Source: Diplonema japonicum
Lineage: Eukaryota > Euglenozoa > Diplonemea > Diplonemida > Diplonemidae
Assembly (NCBI GenBank): GCA_964019335.1
Contig: OZ025660.1
Span: 434,001-498,000, forward strand
Direction: 5' to 3'
Length of the DNA stretch: 64,000 nt
Shown: positions 9,651 to 17,554 of the stretch, piece after piece
How the letters are laid out: every line of letters begins with the position of its first letter
How positions within the stretch are numbered: position 1 is the stretch's first letter
Made by a program: the position numbers and the translations under genes
The notes under the pieces: model-generated
Seen by the model: only the letters and a program-made list of their open reading frames with translations
The model's database searches: none
What the model was told of the DNA's origin: nothing

Positions 9651-9717
9651 CAATCTCGCATCAGGACTGGAGGATGGTATCTTTATTTGATAAAGGCCTT
9701 CCGTGGCACCCGTGCTG
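9651..9717 (-). ncRNA. H/ACA-like RNA haC, copy 3
   Basis: AGA at 9654-9656 (as TCT). The tip stem is CTTTAT/ATAAAG as in copy 1. It begins a run haC-haD-cdA-haA-cdD that recurs at 32.2-32.8 kb. Confidence 0.7.
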
Positions 9718-9744
9718 CCCTTCTCCTTCCCTCCTACCCCTTAC

Positions 9745-9812
9745 ATGTCTCGCACCCCTCCAACGCCTCTTTCATGTATGAAGAACGCGAAGTGGTGTTA
9801 ATTAAGGGTGCT
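9745..9812 (-). ncRNA. H/ACA-like RNA haD, copy 2
   Basis: AGA at 9748-9750 (as TCT); 5' stem GCACCC ends at 9811. The hairpin matches copy 1 throughout. Confidence 0.68.
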
Positions 9813-9862
9813 CTCCAGGCCTGTCCTGGTACGTTGGGAAAACAACTGTTTTTTTTTTTTTT

Positions 9863-9967
9863 TTTTTTCAGAAAGGGTTTGTGCAGAGCACCTATCCATC
9901 AAACACCTATCATCTGTGATGACAAGGTCAGAGACTCTAGTCTTTTGTGCTTTGATCATCATTCACA
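9863..9967 (-). ncRNA. C/D-box RNA cdA, copy 2
   Basis: D at 9868-9871, C at 9956-9962. The sequence just outside D is a long oligo-T run (plus strand), unlike copies 4 and 5, so conservation stops at the D box. Confidence 0.78.
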
Positions 9968-10048
9968 GCGTTGGTGTGTCCCCTTCGACACGGGTCATCA
10001 CTTCAAGAGACGAAAAAGGTAGCTCTTTTAAAAGCAAAAAGAACAAAG

Positions 10049-10114
10049 TAGTCTCACGCTGATAAAGCTCCCATTCCAAGCATGAGGTGCCCAACGGGTG
10101 GTATGTACAGCGTT
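10049..10114 (-). ncRNA. H/ACA-like RNA haA, copy 2
   Basis: AGA at 10052-10054 (as TCT), 5' stem ending at 10113. It follows cdA by about 85 nt. Confidence 0.75.
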
Positions 10115-10134
10115 GCGTTGCCTTGTCCCTCCAC

Positions 10135-10259
10135 TCCAAGGAGAAGGGTGTGCATCAGACGATGCCGTCTCACTGGTGTCTGCTCAGCACCAACAGAAGC
10201 CTGCCGGTTCATAAAATATAGGATCTAAGTGGTGAATCATCATCTGCTCATTCCTTGGA
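10135..10259 (-). ncRNA. C/D-box RNA cdD, copy 1 (SSU guide)
   Basis: C ATGATGA at 10237-10243, D' CTGA in GTGCTGAG, D CTGA at 10155-10158; 89 nt box to box in all complete copies. The flanks TCCAAGGA and TCCTTGGA form an 8-bp terminal stem. The guide CGGCATCGT next to D pairs with the conserved small-subunit segment ACGAUGCCG (9 nt), predicting a methylated U. Confidence 0.74.
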
Positions 10260-10763
10260 AACTCTCTTGTTGGTTTCTCGATCCTTCCGTGTCTTTGTGT
10301 GTCCCCTCTTGGTTATCGTTGTATTTCGCGATCCCAGCCCACGACGGTACCCACCCAGCGTGTACAATTCAGTAAAAATAAAAAATACTCAAAAAAACAA
10401 CGGGAGTCACCATTTGGTGAGCGCAATGCACGTATCACCAGCTGTCCATTGGGAAGTTAAAACGAAAAGAAAGGTAAAAGAGAGTGAAAGAAAGGAGGGA
10501 GGGAAAAGTGTAACCGGACATGTGTCATGGTTACAAGGTATAATAATAGGGGAGGAGGGAGGGAAGCTCTCGGCCCACCACAGGTGGGCGAAGGGAATCA
10601 TTTTAATCAAATGTTTTTTTTTTTCCTTTTTTAAATTCTTTTTTCGAACAAAAAAGACACGATGCACAAGTCACAGAAGAAGAAGAATAAGAAGAGGAAG
10701 CCTAATAAGTTGGTATTGTTGCTGTCTTGTCCCAATTAAGAGAGTATGGCGTTGGTCCTCTTC

Positions 10764-10804
<41 letters not shown>

Positions 10805-10810
10805 GCTGCT
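10260..10810. other. LPMO 1 downstream flank with (TTG)n repeat
   Basis: No box pair is resolved. The flank is shared with LPMO 2 and in part with LPMO 3. It includes a hairpin GCCCACC/GGTGGGC near 10570-10600 and a TTG microsatellite just after the stop (about 10767-10805), whose length differs between the three LPMO loci. Confidence 0.5.
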
Positions 10811-11875
10811 TCAGCCAATCTTGTAACCCAGGTGGTTGCCAGTGAGGCACTGGGCGTACCACCTGCTCTGCTTGTAGCAAGAGGCCCCGCCGGAGCAGCA
10901 GGTGGGGGCGTGAAGGCAGCTTCCCCACTTCGGGATCGCCGTGCGGCAACCAGAGGAAGGAGGGGGAACAGGAACGGGGACAGGTGGAACAGGAACAGGA
11001 GGAGTGGGAGGGGTGGGGACAGGTGGTGTGTTCCCGTTCCCCGCTGCAGGGATGCACTGGGCATACCACTGGCTCTGCCTGTCGCACACCGCCCCTTGCG
11101 TGCAGCAGTGCATCGCGCTCGTGCAAGCCCCCCACATGGGAATCGTCCTCGAGCACCCTGTGGTGGGGGGAACAGGGACAGGGGGAACGGGAACGGGGGG
11201 AACAGGAACAGGAGGGACAGGAACAGGAGGAGTGGGAGGGGTGGGAACAGGGGGAACCGGAACAGGAGGAACAGGGTTCCCGCCGCCACCACCACCACCA
11301 CCACCACCTCCACTGAAGTCCAAGTCAACAGCGTTGTAGAAGCTTGCGGCGGTGTCACCGACATCCCAGATGGCGAGGACAACGTGGTAGCCCGACTTGG
11401 AGGGGAGGGTGCAGGAGTGGGTCGTCACCATCGGGGGCTTCACCATCCCGCCCGCCGCGGAGCAGAAGGGAGCATCCTCGAAGCTGCCCCTCCCGAGGGG
11501 AGCGTTCTGGTTCCACCCATCCTTCGTGATGTAGTACCTCCAGTCCAGGGTCACGTGGTTCGCCGTGAACTGCCAGGTGAAGTCGGTCCTGCCCCCGCTC
11601 GCCGCCGTCTTCGCCCACCTGCTCGAAGACTGCTCGTTCAGAGGGGCCCAGGTCGCGCTCCCCGCCGCCGCCAGCTGCCCGTCCGGAGGACCGCTCGCAG
11701 GGTACCGGTCCGGTCCCTCCACACTCTGCGGCTCGTACTGCACCCCTCCGCACCCGCTGTTTGTCTTCAGCTTGCACGCGTAGTTCCGAGAAGGCGGGCT
11801 CATCACGTAGCCGTGTCCCTCAACCCGCACCACTGCTGCCGCTGCCAGCAGCATCGGAAGTCCCAGGCGCTTCAT
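10811..11875 (-). CDS. AA10 lytic polysaccharide monooxygenase with two CBM1-like modules (LPMO 1)
   Basis: The secreted copper enzyme has 354 residues. The signal peptide (MKRLGLPMLL...VRVEG) leaves an N-terminal histidine (HGYVMSPPSRN), the first ligand of the copper histidine brace. The second is in TANHVTLDWRYYITKDGWN, and the axial aromatic is in DTAASFYNAVDLDF, all as in AA10 (former CBM33). A glycine run and PVPPVP linkers join two Cys-rich modules of about 36 residues (GCSRTIPMWGAC... and GCRTAIPKWGSC...WYAQCL) resembling fungal CBM1 cellulose-binding domains. The start at 11875 was chosen because it yields the signal peptide; the upstream ATG would add a poly-lysine read from an A28 tract in the leader. 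A CACAG acceptor lies at about 11924. Oxidative cleavage of cellulose or chitin is the family's known activity; the CBM1-like parts favour cellulose. Confidence 0.9.
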   Translation of the reverse strand: MKRLGLPMLLAAAAVVRVEGHGYVMSPPSRNYACKLKTNSGCGGVQYEPQSVEGPDRYPASGPPDGQLAAAGSATWAPLNEQSSSRWAKTAASGGRTDFTWQFTANHVTLDWRYYITKDGWNQNAPLGRGSFEDAPFCSAAGGMVKPPMVTTHSCTLPSKSGYHVVLAIWDVGDTAASFYNAVDLDFSGGGGGGGGGGGNPVPPVPVPPVPTPPTPPVPVPPVPVPPVPVPPVPVPPTTGCSRTIPMWGACTSAMHCCTQGAVCDRQSQWYAQCIPAAGNGNTPPVPTPPTPPVPVPPVPVPVPPPSSGCRTAIPKWGSCLHAPTCCSGGASCYKQSRWYAQCLTGNHLGYKIG

Positions 11876-11986
11876 TTCTCTTCTTTTTTTTTTTTTTTTT
11901 TTTTTTTTTTTGTTGTGTGGAAACTGTGGAGTGAAATAAATAGATACAGAGCACCCCTCCATTGGTCCTCGTGATGGGAAAAATGA

Positions 11987-12089
11987 ATGGATCAGTTTCC
12001 TTCTGTCATTTATGTGTTAAAGGGGAATCAGGAGACTGTGTCTTCATAGAATGGACCAATGTTCTTTAACTACGGTGTCATCATGTGTT
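11987..12089 (-). ncRNA. C/D-box RNA cdF, copy 1
   Basis: C ATGATGA at 12078-12084, D' CTGA at 12028-12031, D CTGA at 11992-11995. The spacing of 93 nt is identical in six copies. Guides before D' (GACACAGTCTC) and D (GACAGAAGGAAA) match no rRNA segment I recognise. Confidence 0.72.
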
Positions 12090-12149
12090 TGCCCCTTCTC
12101 TCCCTTCATTGAAATTAAAGCTACTCAGGCCGCCTCTCTTTCTCTGCTC

Positions 12150-12215
12150 TTTTCTTGCATCAGGACTGGAGGATGGTATCTCTACTGCGAAAGGCCTTCC
12201 GTGGCACCCGTGCTG
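12150..12215 (-). ncRNA. H/ACA-like RNA haC, copy 4
   Basis: The AGA box (TCT at 12153-12155) is followed by AAA instead of TTG. The tip stem is CTTT/AGAG, a third paired variant. The 15-nt spacing is kept. Confidence 0.68.
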
Positions 12216-12275
12216 CTTCTTCTCGATTCCTATTACTTCATTCTACTCTTGTCATGCATTCTTCCCCCATTATTG

Positions 12276-12346
12276 TCATCTCCCGCCCACTTTCACCCTG
12301 CAGCACAAACAGAGTGTGACTGCTGCAACGACAGCGGAGGGCGGTG
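12276..12346 (-). ncRNA. H/ACA-like RNA haB, copy 2 of the segment set
   Basis: AGA at 12279-12281 (as TCT); lower stem ends at 12345. It is identical over the hairpin to the copy at 16546. Confidence 0.72.
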
Positions 12347-12371
12347 AGTAGAAAAGGTGCGCAAAAGCCTT

Positions 12372-12460
12372 AATGGTCAGAAGTCCTTGTTGTAAATCAT
12401 GAATTGAAAGATCAGAAGCAAGACTGGCATGTCGTGAAAGGGTCGTTGTCATCATCTTGG
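12372..12460 (-). ncRNA. C/D-box RNA cdE, copy 1 (possible SSU guide)
   Basis: C ATGATGA at 12449-12455, D' CTGA in CTTCTGATC, D CTGA at 12377-12380. The D' guide (CCAGTCTTGC) can pair with the small-subunit segment GCAAGACUG found in many eukaryotes (9 nt). Length is 79-80 nt in five copies. Confidence 0.7.
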
Positions 12461-13309
12461 TGTTTGTGCGGGCAAAACATAGGGTAAGAGAACAAGTATC
12501 TTGTAGTCTCTCTTGGTCAGGGCAAACACAAAGCACGGGACTGTTTGGGAACACCGTCACACCACCAGTAAGCAAGAGAAAGAATAAAAAAAAGGGAGTA
12601 GGAGGGAGGGGAACAAGTAAAGAAAGGAAAAAGGTAGAGCAAAAAATGCAAGTAAAATAAAAGAAACGAGAATAAATACGAGAGGAAGATGTGGGGGAAT
12701 AAATAACCTTGTAATGAATGAAAAGATCTCCATTCTTGTTGCTCATGCCAAAGGCTCTGAGATTTGTTGAACAAACAGCAGAACTAATATAATATTTTGA
12801 ATCGCAAAAAGCTCTCAAAACCAGGACAGTATATCAATTTCTTTCGTCCTTTGTCTTTGCGGTTTATCAAAACCCAGTTGAAAAGTTCTTCTTCTTCTCC
12901 TTCTGCTGAGTTTACCACAAAAAAGAAAAAGAAACAAGGTAAGGGAGGGGAAGGGGAGAAGAAAAGTGTAATTTGTTCCCTATTCTTTTCTTTGAGACTA
13001 GTGGAAAAGAAAGAGAAAAAGCCAAATAAAATAGGTGGGGTTGGGTGAGACACAGCTCACGCCTTGTTCTTGGTGAATGAACAATAAAATAAACATATAA
13101 GGGAGAAAAAAGATTCACTAAAGAAAATTTTTTAAGTAACAAAAAAGAAACAAAAAAAGAATCTTACGAACATACCCATAAAAAGGGAACAGCGGTGGGG
13201 GTAAGAGTAAAGGATTCTTCTTCTTATTCTTTTCTTGTGTTTTTTTGGTTTTGTTTTTTTGTGTGTATTTTTTTGTTTAATAAGGTCAGCACTACAACTA
13301 CTGCTAAAG
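12461..13309. other. Conserved downstream flank of mucin-like 1
   Basis: There are no paired snoRNA boxes. The flank is almost the same as 16730-17554 and, with deletions, 34790-35512 and 60586-61032. Its last 280 nt (from about 13040) are shared by all four mucin-like genes and probably hold the 3' UTR and poly(A) signals. Confidence 0.5.
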
Positions 13310-15910
13310 CTAAATGTCAAAGTACACGGTGGAACTGGGCGGTGTCATCTTAACCTCCTGAGAAGGCACAGGAGCTTTCTCCAAGTCACTCAACAGCATT
13401 TCCCGAGGAGCGGTCGTGGTCATGGTAGAGGTTCTCTTCTTGTTGTACACTGTGAGGGCGATGGCGGAACCAATGCACAGGGCACCCAAACCACCTGCGA
13501 GATACAGCCACGGCATCGAGAAGGAGGAAGAGGAAGAGGAGGAGGAGCCAGACTCGTCATCAGGTTGCGGGGCAGGAACGCTGACCTTTGTGACAGGCTT
13601 CACAACAAGGGAACCCTCGTCCCCGTCCACCAAAGGTCCCTTCCCCTCAGCTGCCTCCTTCACCGCCTCTTCCACTTCCGCCTCGATCTTGTCCGCATCT
13701 TTCCCCTCAATACGGTACTCCACGAACACACCAGTGTCGCTGTCATCCTCCACCTGCTGGACTCCGGCACCTCTGTAACGACGCCTCTCCTCGTTCAGGT
13801 AGTCCATGTTCCATGAACGGTCCACTTCTACCGCATAGTTCCTCCTCTCCCTCGGTGTCGGACGCCTGTTCCCCGCCTTCAACACACCAACAGCAGTCAC
13901 CACCAACCAGTCGGGCCTCGACCTCAGCCACCTTGAAGCCTTCATCATAGACATCCTGAACTTCCTCAGGAAGTCCCTCGGCCTCTGCATCACATAGTTC
14001 CTGTTACCTCTGAACCTCAAGCACTTCTCCATCTCAGGAGAAGGTGTGGGGTTTGGTGTCGACATTCTTGGAGCTGCGGTGTTCGGGGCTGAGGTCTCTC
14101 TCTGCTCGCTGCCAGGGGACGAAGTCACTTTCTGTTCACCACCAGGGGATGAGGTTTCTTTCTGCTCGCCACCAGGGGATGAAGTCACTTTCTGCTCGCT
14201 GCCAGGGGATGAAGTCTCCTTCTGTTCGCCATTAGGGCTTGGAGTCTCACCGTTGCCCATTTCACCACCAGGGGATGGAGTCTTACCGTTGCCCATCTCA
14301 CCACCAGGGGATGGAGTCTCGCCGTTGCCTTCTTCACCACCAGGAGATGGAGTCCTGCCGTTGCCTTCTTCACCACCAGGGGATGGAGTCCTACCGCCGT
14401 TGCCTTCCTCACCGCCAGGGGATGGAGTCTCGCCGTTGCCTTCCTCACCACCAGGGGACGGACCTTCTTCACCACCAGGAGATGGACCCTCTTCGGTACC
14501 CTCTTCGGTTCCCTCTTCTGTTCCCTCCCCGGTGCCCTCTTCACGGTCTTTTGCGGCTCCCTGTTCACCCTTGTTGCCATTGTTGCCTTGTTCACCTTTG
14601 TTGCCGTTGTTGCCCTCAGGGTTGTTGTTGCCCCCTTCTTCACCGTTGCCGGTGCCCCCTTCCTCACCGCCAGTTGGTGGAGGCATACCGTTACCACCTT
14701 CTTCACCGCCAGTGGGTGGAGGCATACCATTGCCACCCTCCTCACCACCAGGGGATGGAGTCCTGCCGTTGCCACCCTCTTCACCACCAGGGGATGGAGT
14801 CCTGCCGTTGCCACCTTCTTCACCACCAGGGGATGGAGTCCTACCGTTGCCACCTTCCTCACCGCCAGGGGATGGAGTCCTGCCGTTGCCACCTTCTTCA
14901 CCACCAGGGGATGGAGTCCTTCCGTTACCACCCTCCTCACCACCAGGAGATGGAGTCCTACCGTTACCACCCTCTTCACCACCAGGGGATGGAGTTCTAC
15001 CGTTACCACCTTCCTCACCACCGGGAGATGGAGTCCTACCATTGCCACCCTCTTCACCACCAGGGGATGGAGTCCTGCCGTTGCCTTCCTCACCACCAGG
15101 GGATGGAGTCTTACCGTTGCCCTCTTCACCACCAGGGGAATCCGTGTTCTGCTCACCGTTCGGACTGGGGGTGTTCTGTTGACCGTTAGGACTCGGGGTG
15201 TTCTGCTGACCGTTAGGACTGGGAGTGTTCTGTTGGCCGTTAGGACTGGGGGTGTTCTGTTGACCGTTAGGACTCGGGGTGTTCTGCTGACCGTTAGGAC
15301 TGGGGGTGTTTTGTTGACCATTAGGACTGGGGGTGTTCTGTTGGCCGTTAGGACTGGGAGTGTTCTGTTGACCGTTAGGACTGGGGGTGTTCTGTTGACC
15401 ATTAGGACTGGGAGTGTTCTGTTGACCGTTAGGACTGGGGGTGTTCTGTTGACCATTAGGGCTTGGAGTAGCAGGGGCCCGAGTAGCAGGGGCCCGGGTA
15501 GCGGGGGCTGAAGTAGCGGGAGCAGAAGTGTCAGGGGCTCGAGTAGCAGGGGCCCGAGTAGCGGGAGCAGAAGTGTCAGGGGCCCGAGTATCAGGAGGCG
15601 AAGTAGCAGGGGCCCGAGTATCAGGGATTGCTGTGTCAGGGGACAAACTCTCACCCGGTTTACACTTCCTCGGGGGGTAGGTCTTCTTCCCGTAGCTCTT
15701 CTTCCCGTAGTAGGTCTTCTTCCCGTAGTACGTCTTCTTCCCGTAACTCTTCTTCCCATAATAGCTCTTTCCGTAGTACTTGCTACTGTAGTGGTTCCCG
15801 TTGCCGTAGCCATAGTTGTATCCCCCCACTTGGCTGCCATAGTAGTGTGCGCTGGCTGGTGCCACCATCGAGGCGGCACACAGCACTAGAAGCAAGCTCC
15901 TCGACCTCAT
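13310..15910 (-). CDS. Mucin-like type I membrane protein 1
   Basis: The protein has 866 residues. A signal peptide (MRSRSLLLVLCAASMVAPASA) is followed by a Y/G/K-rich stretch of YYGKKSYGKKT units (to about residue 80), then APATRAPDTSAP repeats. Eleven TPSPNGQQN nonapeptides and one GEQN variant come next, then many 12-13-residue TPSPGGEEGGNGR repeats and EEGTEEGT repeats. The last 250 residues are unique and nearly identical in all four paralogues: a globular part (KCLRFRGNRNYVMQRPRDFLRKF...), a serine run, one membrane helix (MPWLYLAGGLGALCIGSAIAL) with stop-transfer NKKR, and a tail of about 45 residues. The Pro/Thr/Ser repeats suit dense O-glycosylation, so a surface coat or adhesive protein is inferred. 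No known family was recognised. A CACACAG acceptor lies at 15928. Confidence 0.88.
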   Translation of the reverse strand: MRSRSLLLVLCAASMVAPASAHYYGSQVGGYNYGYGNGNHYSSKYYGKSYYGKKSYGKKTYYGKKTYYGKKSYGKKTYPPRKCKPGESLSPDTAIPDTRAPATSPPDTRAPDTSAPATRAPATRAPDTSAPATSAPATRAPATRAPATPSPNGQQNTPSPNGQQNTPSPNGQQNTPSPNGQQNTPSPNGQQNTPSPNGQQNTPSPNGQQNTPSPNGQQNTPSPNGQQNTPSPNGQQNTPSPNGQQNTPSPNGEQNTDSPGGEEGNGKTPSPGGEEGNGRTPSPGGEEGGNGRTPSPGGEEGGNGRTPSPGGEEGGNGRTPSPGGEEGGNGRTPSPGGEEGGNGRTPSPGGEEGGNGRTPSPGGEEGGNGRTPSPGGEEGGNGRTPSPGGEEGGNGMPPPTGGEEGGNGMPPPTGGEEGGTGNGEEGGNNNPEGNNGNKGEQGNNGNKGEQGAAKDREEGTGEGTEEGTEEGTEEGPSPGGEEGPSPGGEEGNGETPSPGGEEGNGGRTPSPGGEEGNGRTPSPGGEEGNGETPSPGGEMGNGKTPSPGGEMGNGETPSPNGEQKETSSPGSEQKVTSSPGGEQKETSSPGGEQKVTSSPGSEQRETSAPNTAAPRMSTPNPTPSPEMEKCLRFRGNRNYVMQRPRDFLRKFRMSMMKASRWLRSRPDWLVVTAVGVLKAGNRRPTPRERRNYAVEVDRSWNMDYLNEERRRYRGAGVQQVEDDSDTGVFVEYRIEGKDADKIEAEVEEAVKEAAEGKGPLVDGDEGSLVVKPVTKVSVPAPQPDDESGSSSSSSSSFSMPWLYLAGGLGALCIGSAIALTVYNKKRTSTMTTTAPREMLLSDLEKAPVPSQEVKMTPPSSTVYFDI

Positions 15911-16104
15911 ATTTATGTTCAGTAAACCTGTGTGGTTGTGTCGTTACAAATTTGTGAAACGAAGAATTGGAATCGCCTTTTTGTCCTCACCCATGTGTCC
16001 TTGCTGCCGGAAATAAGCTCAAGAAAATATCGGTGGGCACTCTCCTTCATGCCCTTGCTGCCGAAGTCCCATCCTCCAGGAGCCTGGTTCCCTTTCCAGA
16101 GAAT

Positions 16105-16202
16105 GGACATCAGAACAGATCTTGGTTTGCGAATGGAATGGTTGTACACACTTGCACCCAAAGGTGCTTCATACGCCAGGTAAAGTGGTGTCATCATCTT
16201 GC
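16105..16202 (-). ncRNA. C/D-box RNA cdC, copy 1 (LSU guide)
   Basis: C ATGATGA at 16191-16197 and D CTGA at 16110-16113; 88 nt in all four copies. The guide ACCAAGATCTG before D is complementary to the conserved LSU segment CAGAUCUUGGU (11 nt), predicting a methylated G. It lies in the 5' flank shared by mucin-like genes 1-3. Confidence 0.76.
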
Positions 16203-16433
16203 CCCTTTGCCTACCTCCCCACCCCTCCATTGGTCCTCGTGATGGGAAAAACTCAAATTAACATGCAAACCCCTAAAGCGCTACTGTGGTTCTAGTGTCC
16301 AGGCGATATGGGGTTTAAATATGCATCCTTAAGAGGGGGTACTTGTGTTCACTGTGTGCCCCTACTATTCGAATACAGGAAATATCCTTCCTTGCTCTTG
16401 TTTGGAGTCTTTAGCACAATGAGTTTGTTCCAT

Positions 16434-16485
16434 GACTGGAGGATGGTATCTCTACTGCGAAAGGCCTTCCGTGGCACCCGTGCTG
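16434..16485 (-). ncRNA. H/ACA-like RNA haC, truncated copy
   Basis: The 5' stem and upper hairpin are present, but the lower 3' stem and AGA box are replaced by unrelated sequence (CATGG). It marks the left edge of the duplicated segment and is probably inactive. Confidence 0.6.
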
Positions 16486-16545
16486 CTTCTTCTCGATTCC
16501 TATTACTTCATTCTACTCTTGTCATGCATTCTTCCCCCATTATTG

Positions 16546-16616
16546 TCATCTCCCGCCCACTTTCACCCTGCAGCACAAACAGAGTGTGACTGCTGCAACG
16601 ACAGCGGAGGGCGGTG
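16546..16616 (-). ncRNA. H/ACA-like RNA haB, copy in mucin spacer
   Basis: AGA at 16549-16551 (as TCT), lower stem ending at 16615. Confidence 0.72.
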
Positions 16617-16641
16617 AGTAGAAAAGGTGCGCAAAAGCCTT

Positions 16642-16730
16642 AATGGTCAGAAGTCCTTGTTGTAAATCATGAATTGAAAGATCAGAAGCAAGACTGGCAT
16701 GTCGTGAAAGGGTCGTTGTCATCATCTTGG
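16642..16730 (-). ncRNA. C/D-box RNA cdE, copy 2
   Basis: D at 16647-16650, C at 16719-16725. It is identical to copy 1 and lies within the tandem duplication. Confidence 0.7.
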
Positions 16731-17554
16731 TGTTTGTGCGGGCAAAACATAGGGTAAGAGAACAAGTATCTTGTAGTCTCTCTTGGTCAGGGCAAACACA
16801 AAGCACGGGACTGTTTGGGAACACCGTCACACCACCAGTAAGCAAGAGAAAGAATAAAAAAAAGGGAGTAGGAGGGAGGGGGGAACAAGTGAAAAAGGTA
16901 GAGCAAAAAATGCGAAAAAATAAGAGAGGAAGATGTGGGGGAAAAAAATAACCTTGTAATGAATGAAAAGATCTCCATTCTTGTTGCTCATGCCAAAGGC
17001 TCTGAGATTTGTTGAACAAAATAGTAGTAATATTTTGAATCGCAAAAAGTACTCAAAACCAGGACAGTATATCAATTTCTTTCTTCCGTTCTCTTCTTTG
17101 CGGTTTATCAAAACCCAGTTGAAAAGTTCTTCTTCTGCTGAGTTTACCACAAAAAAGAAAAAGAAACAAGGTAAGGGAGGGGAAAATGGGGAAGAAAAGT
17201 GTAAGTGCGTATTCCCCTTTTCTTTTCTTTTCTTTGAGACTAGTGGAAAAGAAAGAGAGAAAAACCAAATAAAATAGGTGGGGTTGGGTGAGACACAGCT
17301 CACGCCTTGTTCTTGGTGAATGAACAATAAACTAAACATATAAGTGAGAAAAAAGATTCACTAAAGAAAATTTTTTAAGTAACAAAAAAGAAGAAAAAAA
17401 AAAGAATCTTACGAACATACCCATAAAAAGGGAACAGCGGTGGGGGTAAGAGTAAAGGATTCTTCTTCTTATTCTTTTCTTGTGTTTTTTTGGTTTTGTT
17501 TTTTTGTGTGTATTTTTTTGTTTAATAAGGTCAGCACTACAACTACTGCTAAAG
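16731..17554. other. Downstream flank of mucin-like 2
   Basis: A near-copy of 12461-13309 with small indels in A-rich runs. No separate gene is seen. Confidence 0.5.

Noticed and set aside
10500-10620. Conserved GCCCACC/GGTGGGC hairpin after the LPMO genes as an RNA gene
   Set aside because: No AGA/ACA at the right distance and no C/D boxes; it travels only with LPMO 3' flanks, so a 3' UTR element or simple homology is likelier.
10727-11974. Plus-strand frames opposite the LPMO genes
   Set aside because: Composition (Arg/Pro/Gly-rich) mirrors the antisense of a high-GC coding strand, and the minus-strand frame has the full set of AA10 and CBM1-like motifs.
14250-15470. CRISPR-like spacing of repeats
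   Set aside because: Units are in-frame coding repeats without unique spacers, in a eukaryotic gene.
13416-15882. Long frames on both strands across the mucin-like repeats
   Set aside because: They are shadows of a GC-rich 27-39-bp repeat. They recur at all four paralogues, encode Pro/Ser/His-rich or Val/Arg-rich repeats, and lack a conserved end; only the frame with signal peptide, membrane helix and conserved C-terminus is real.
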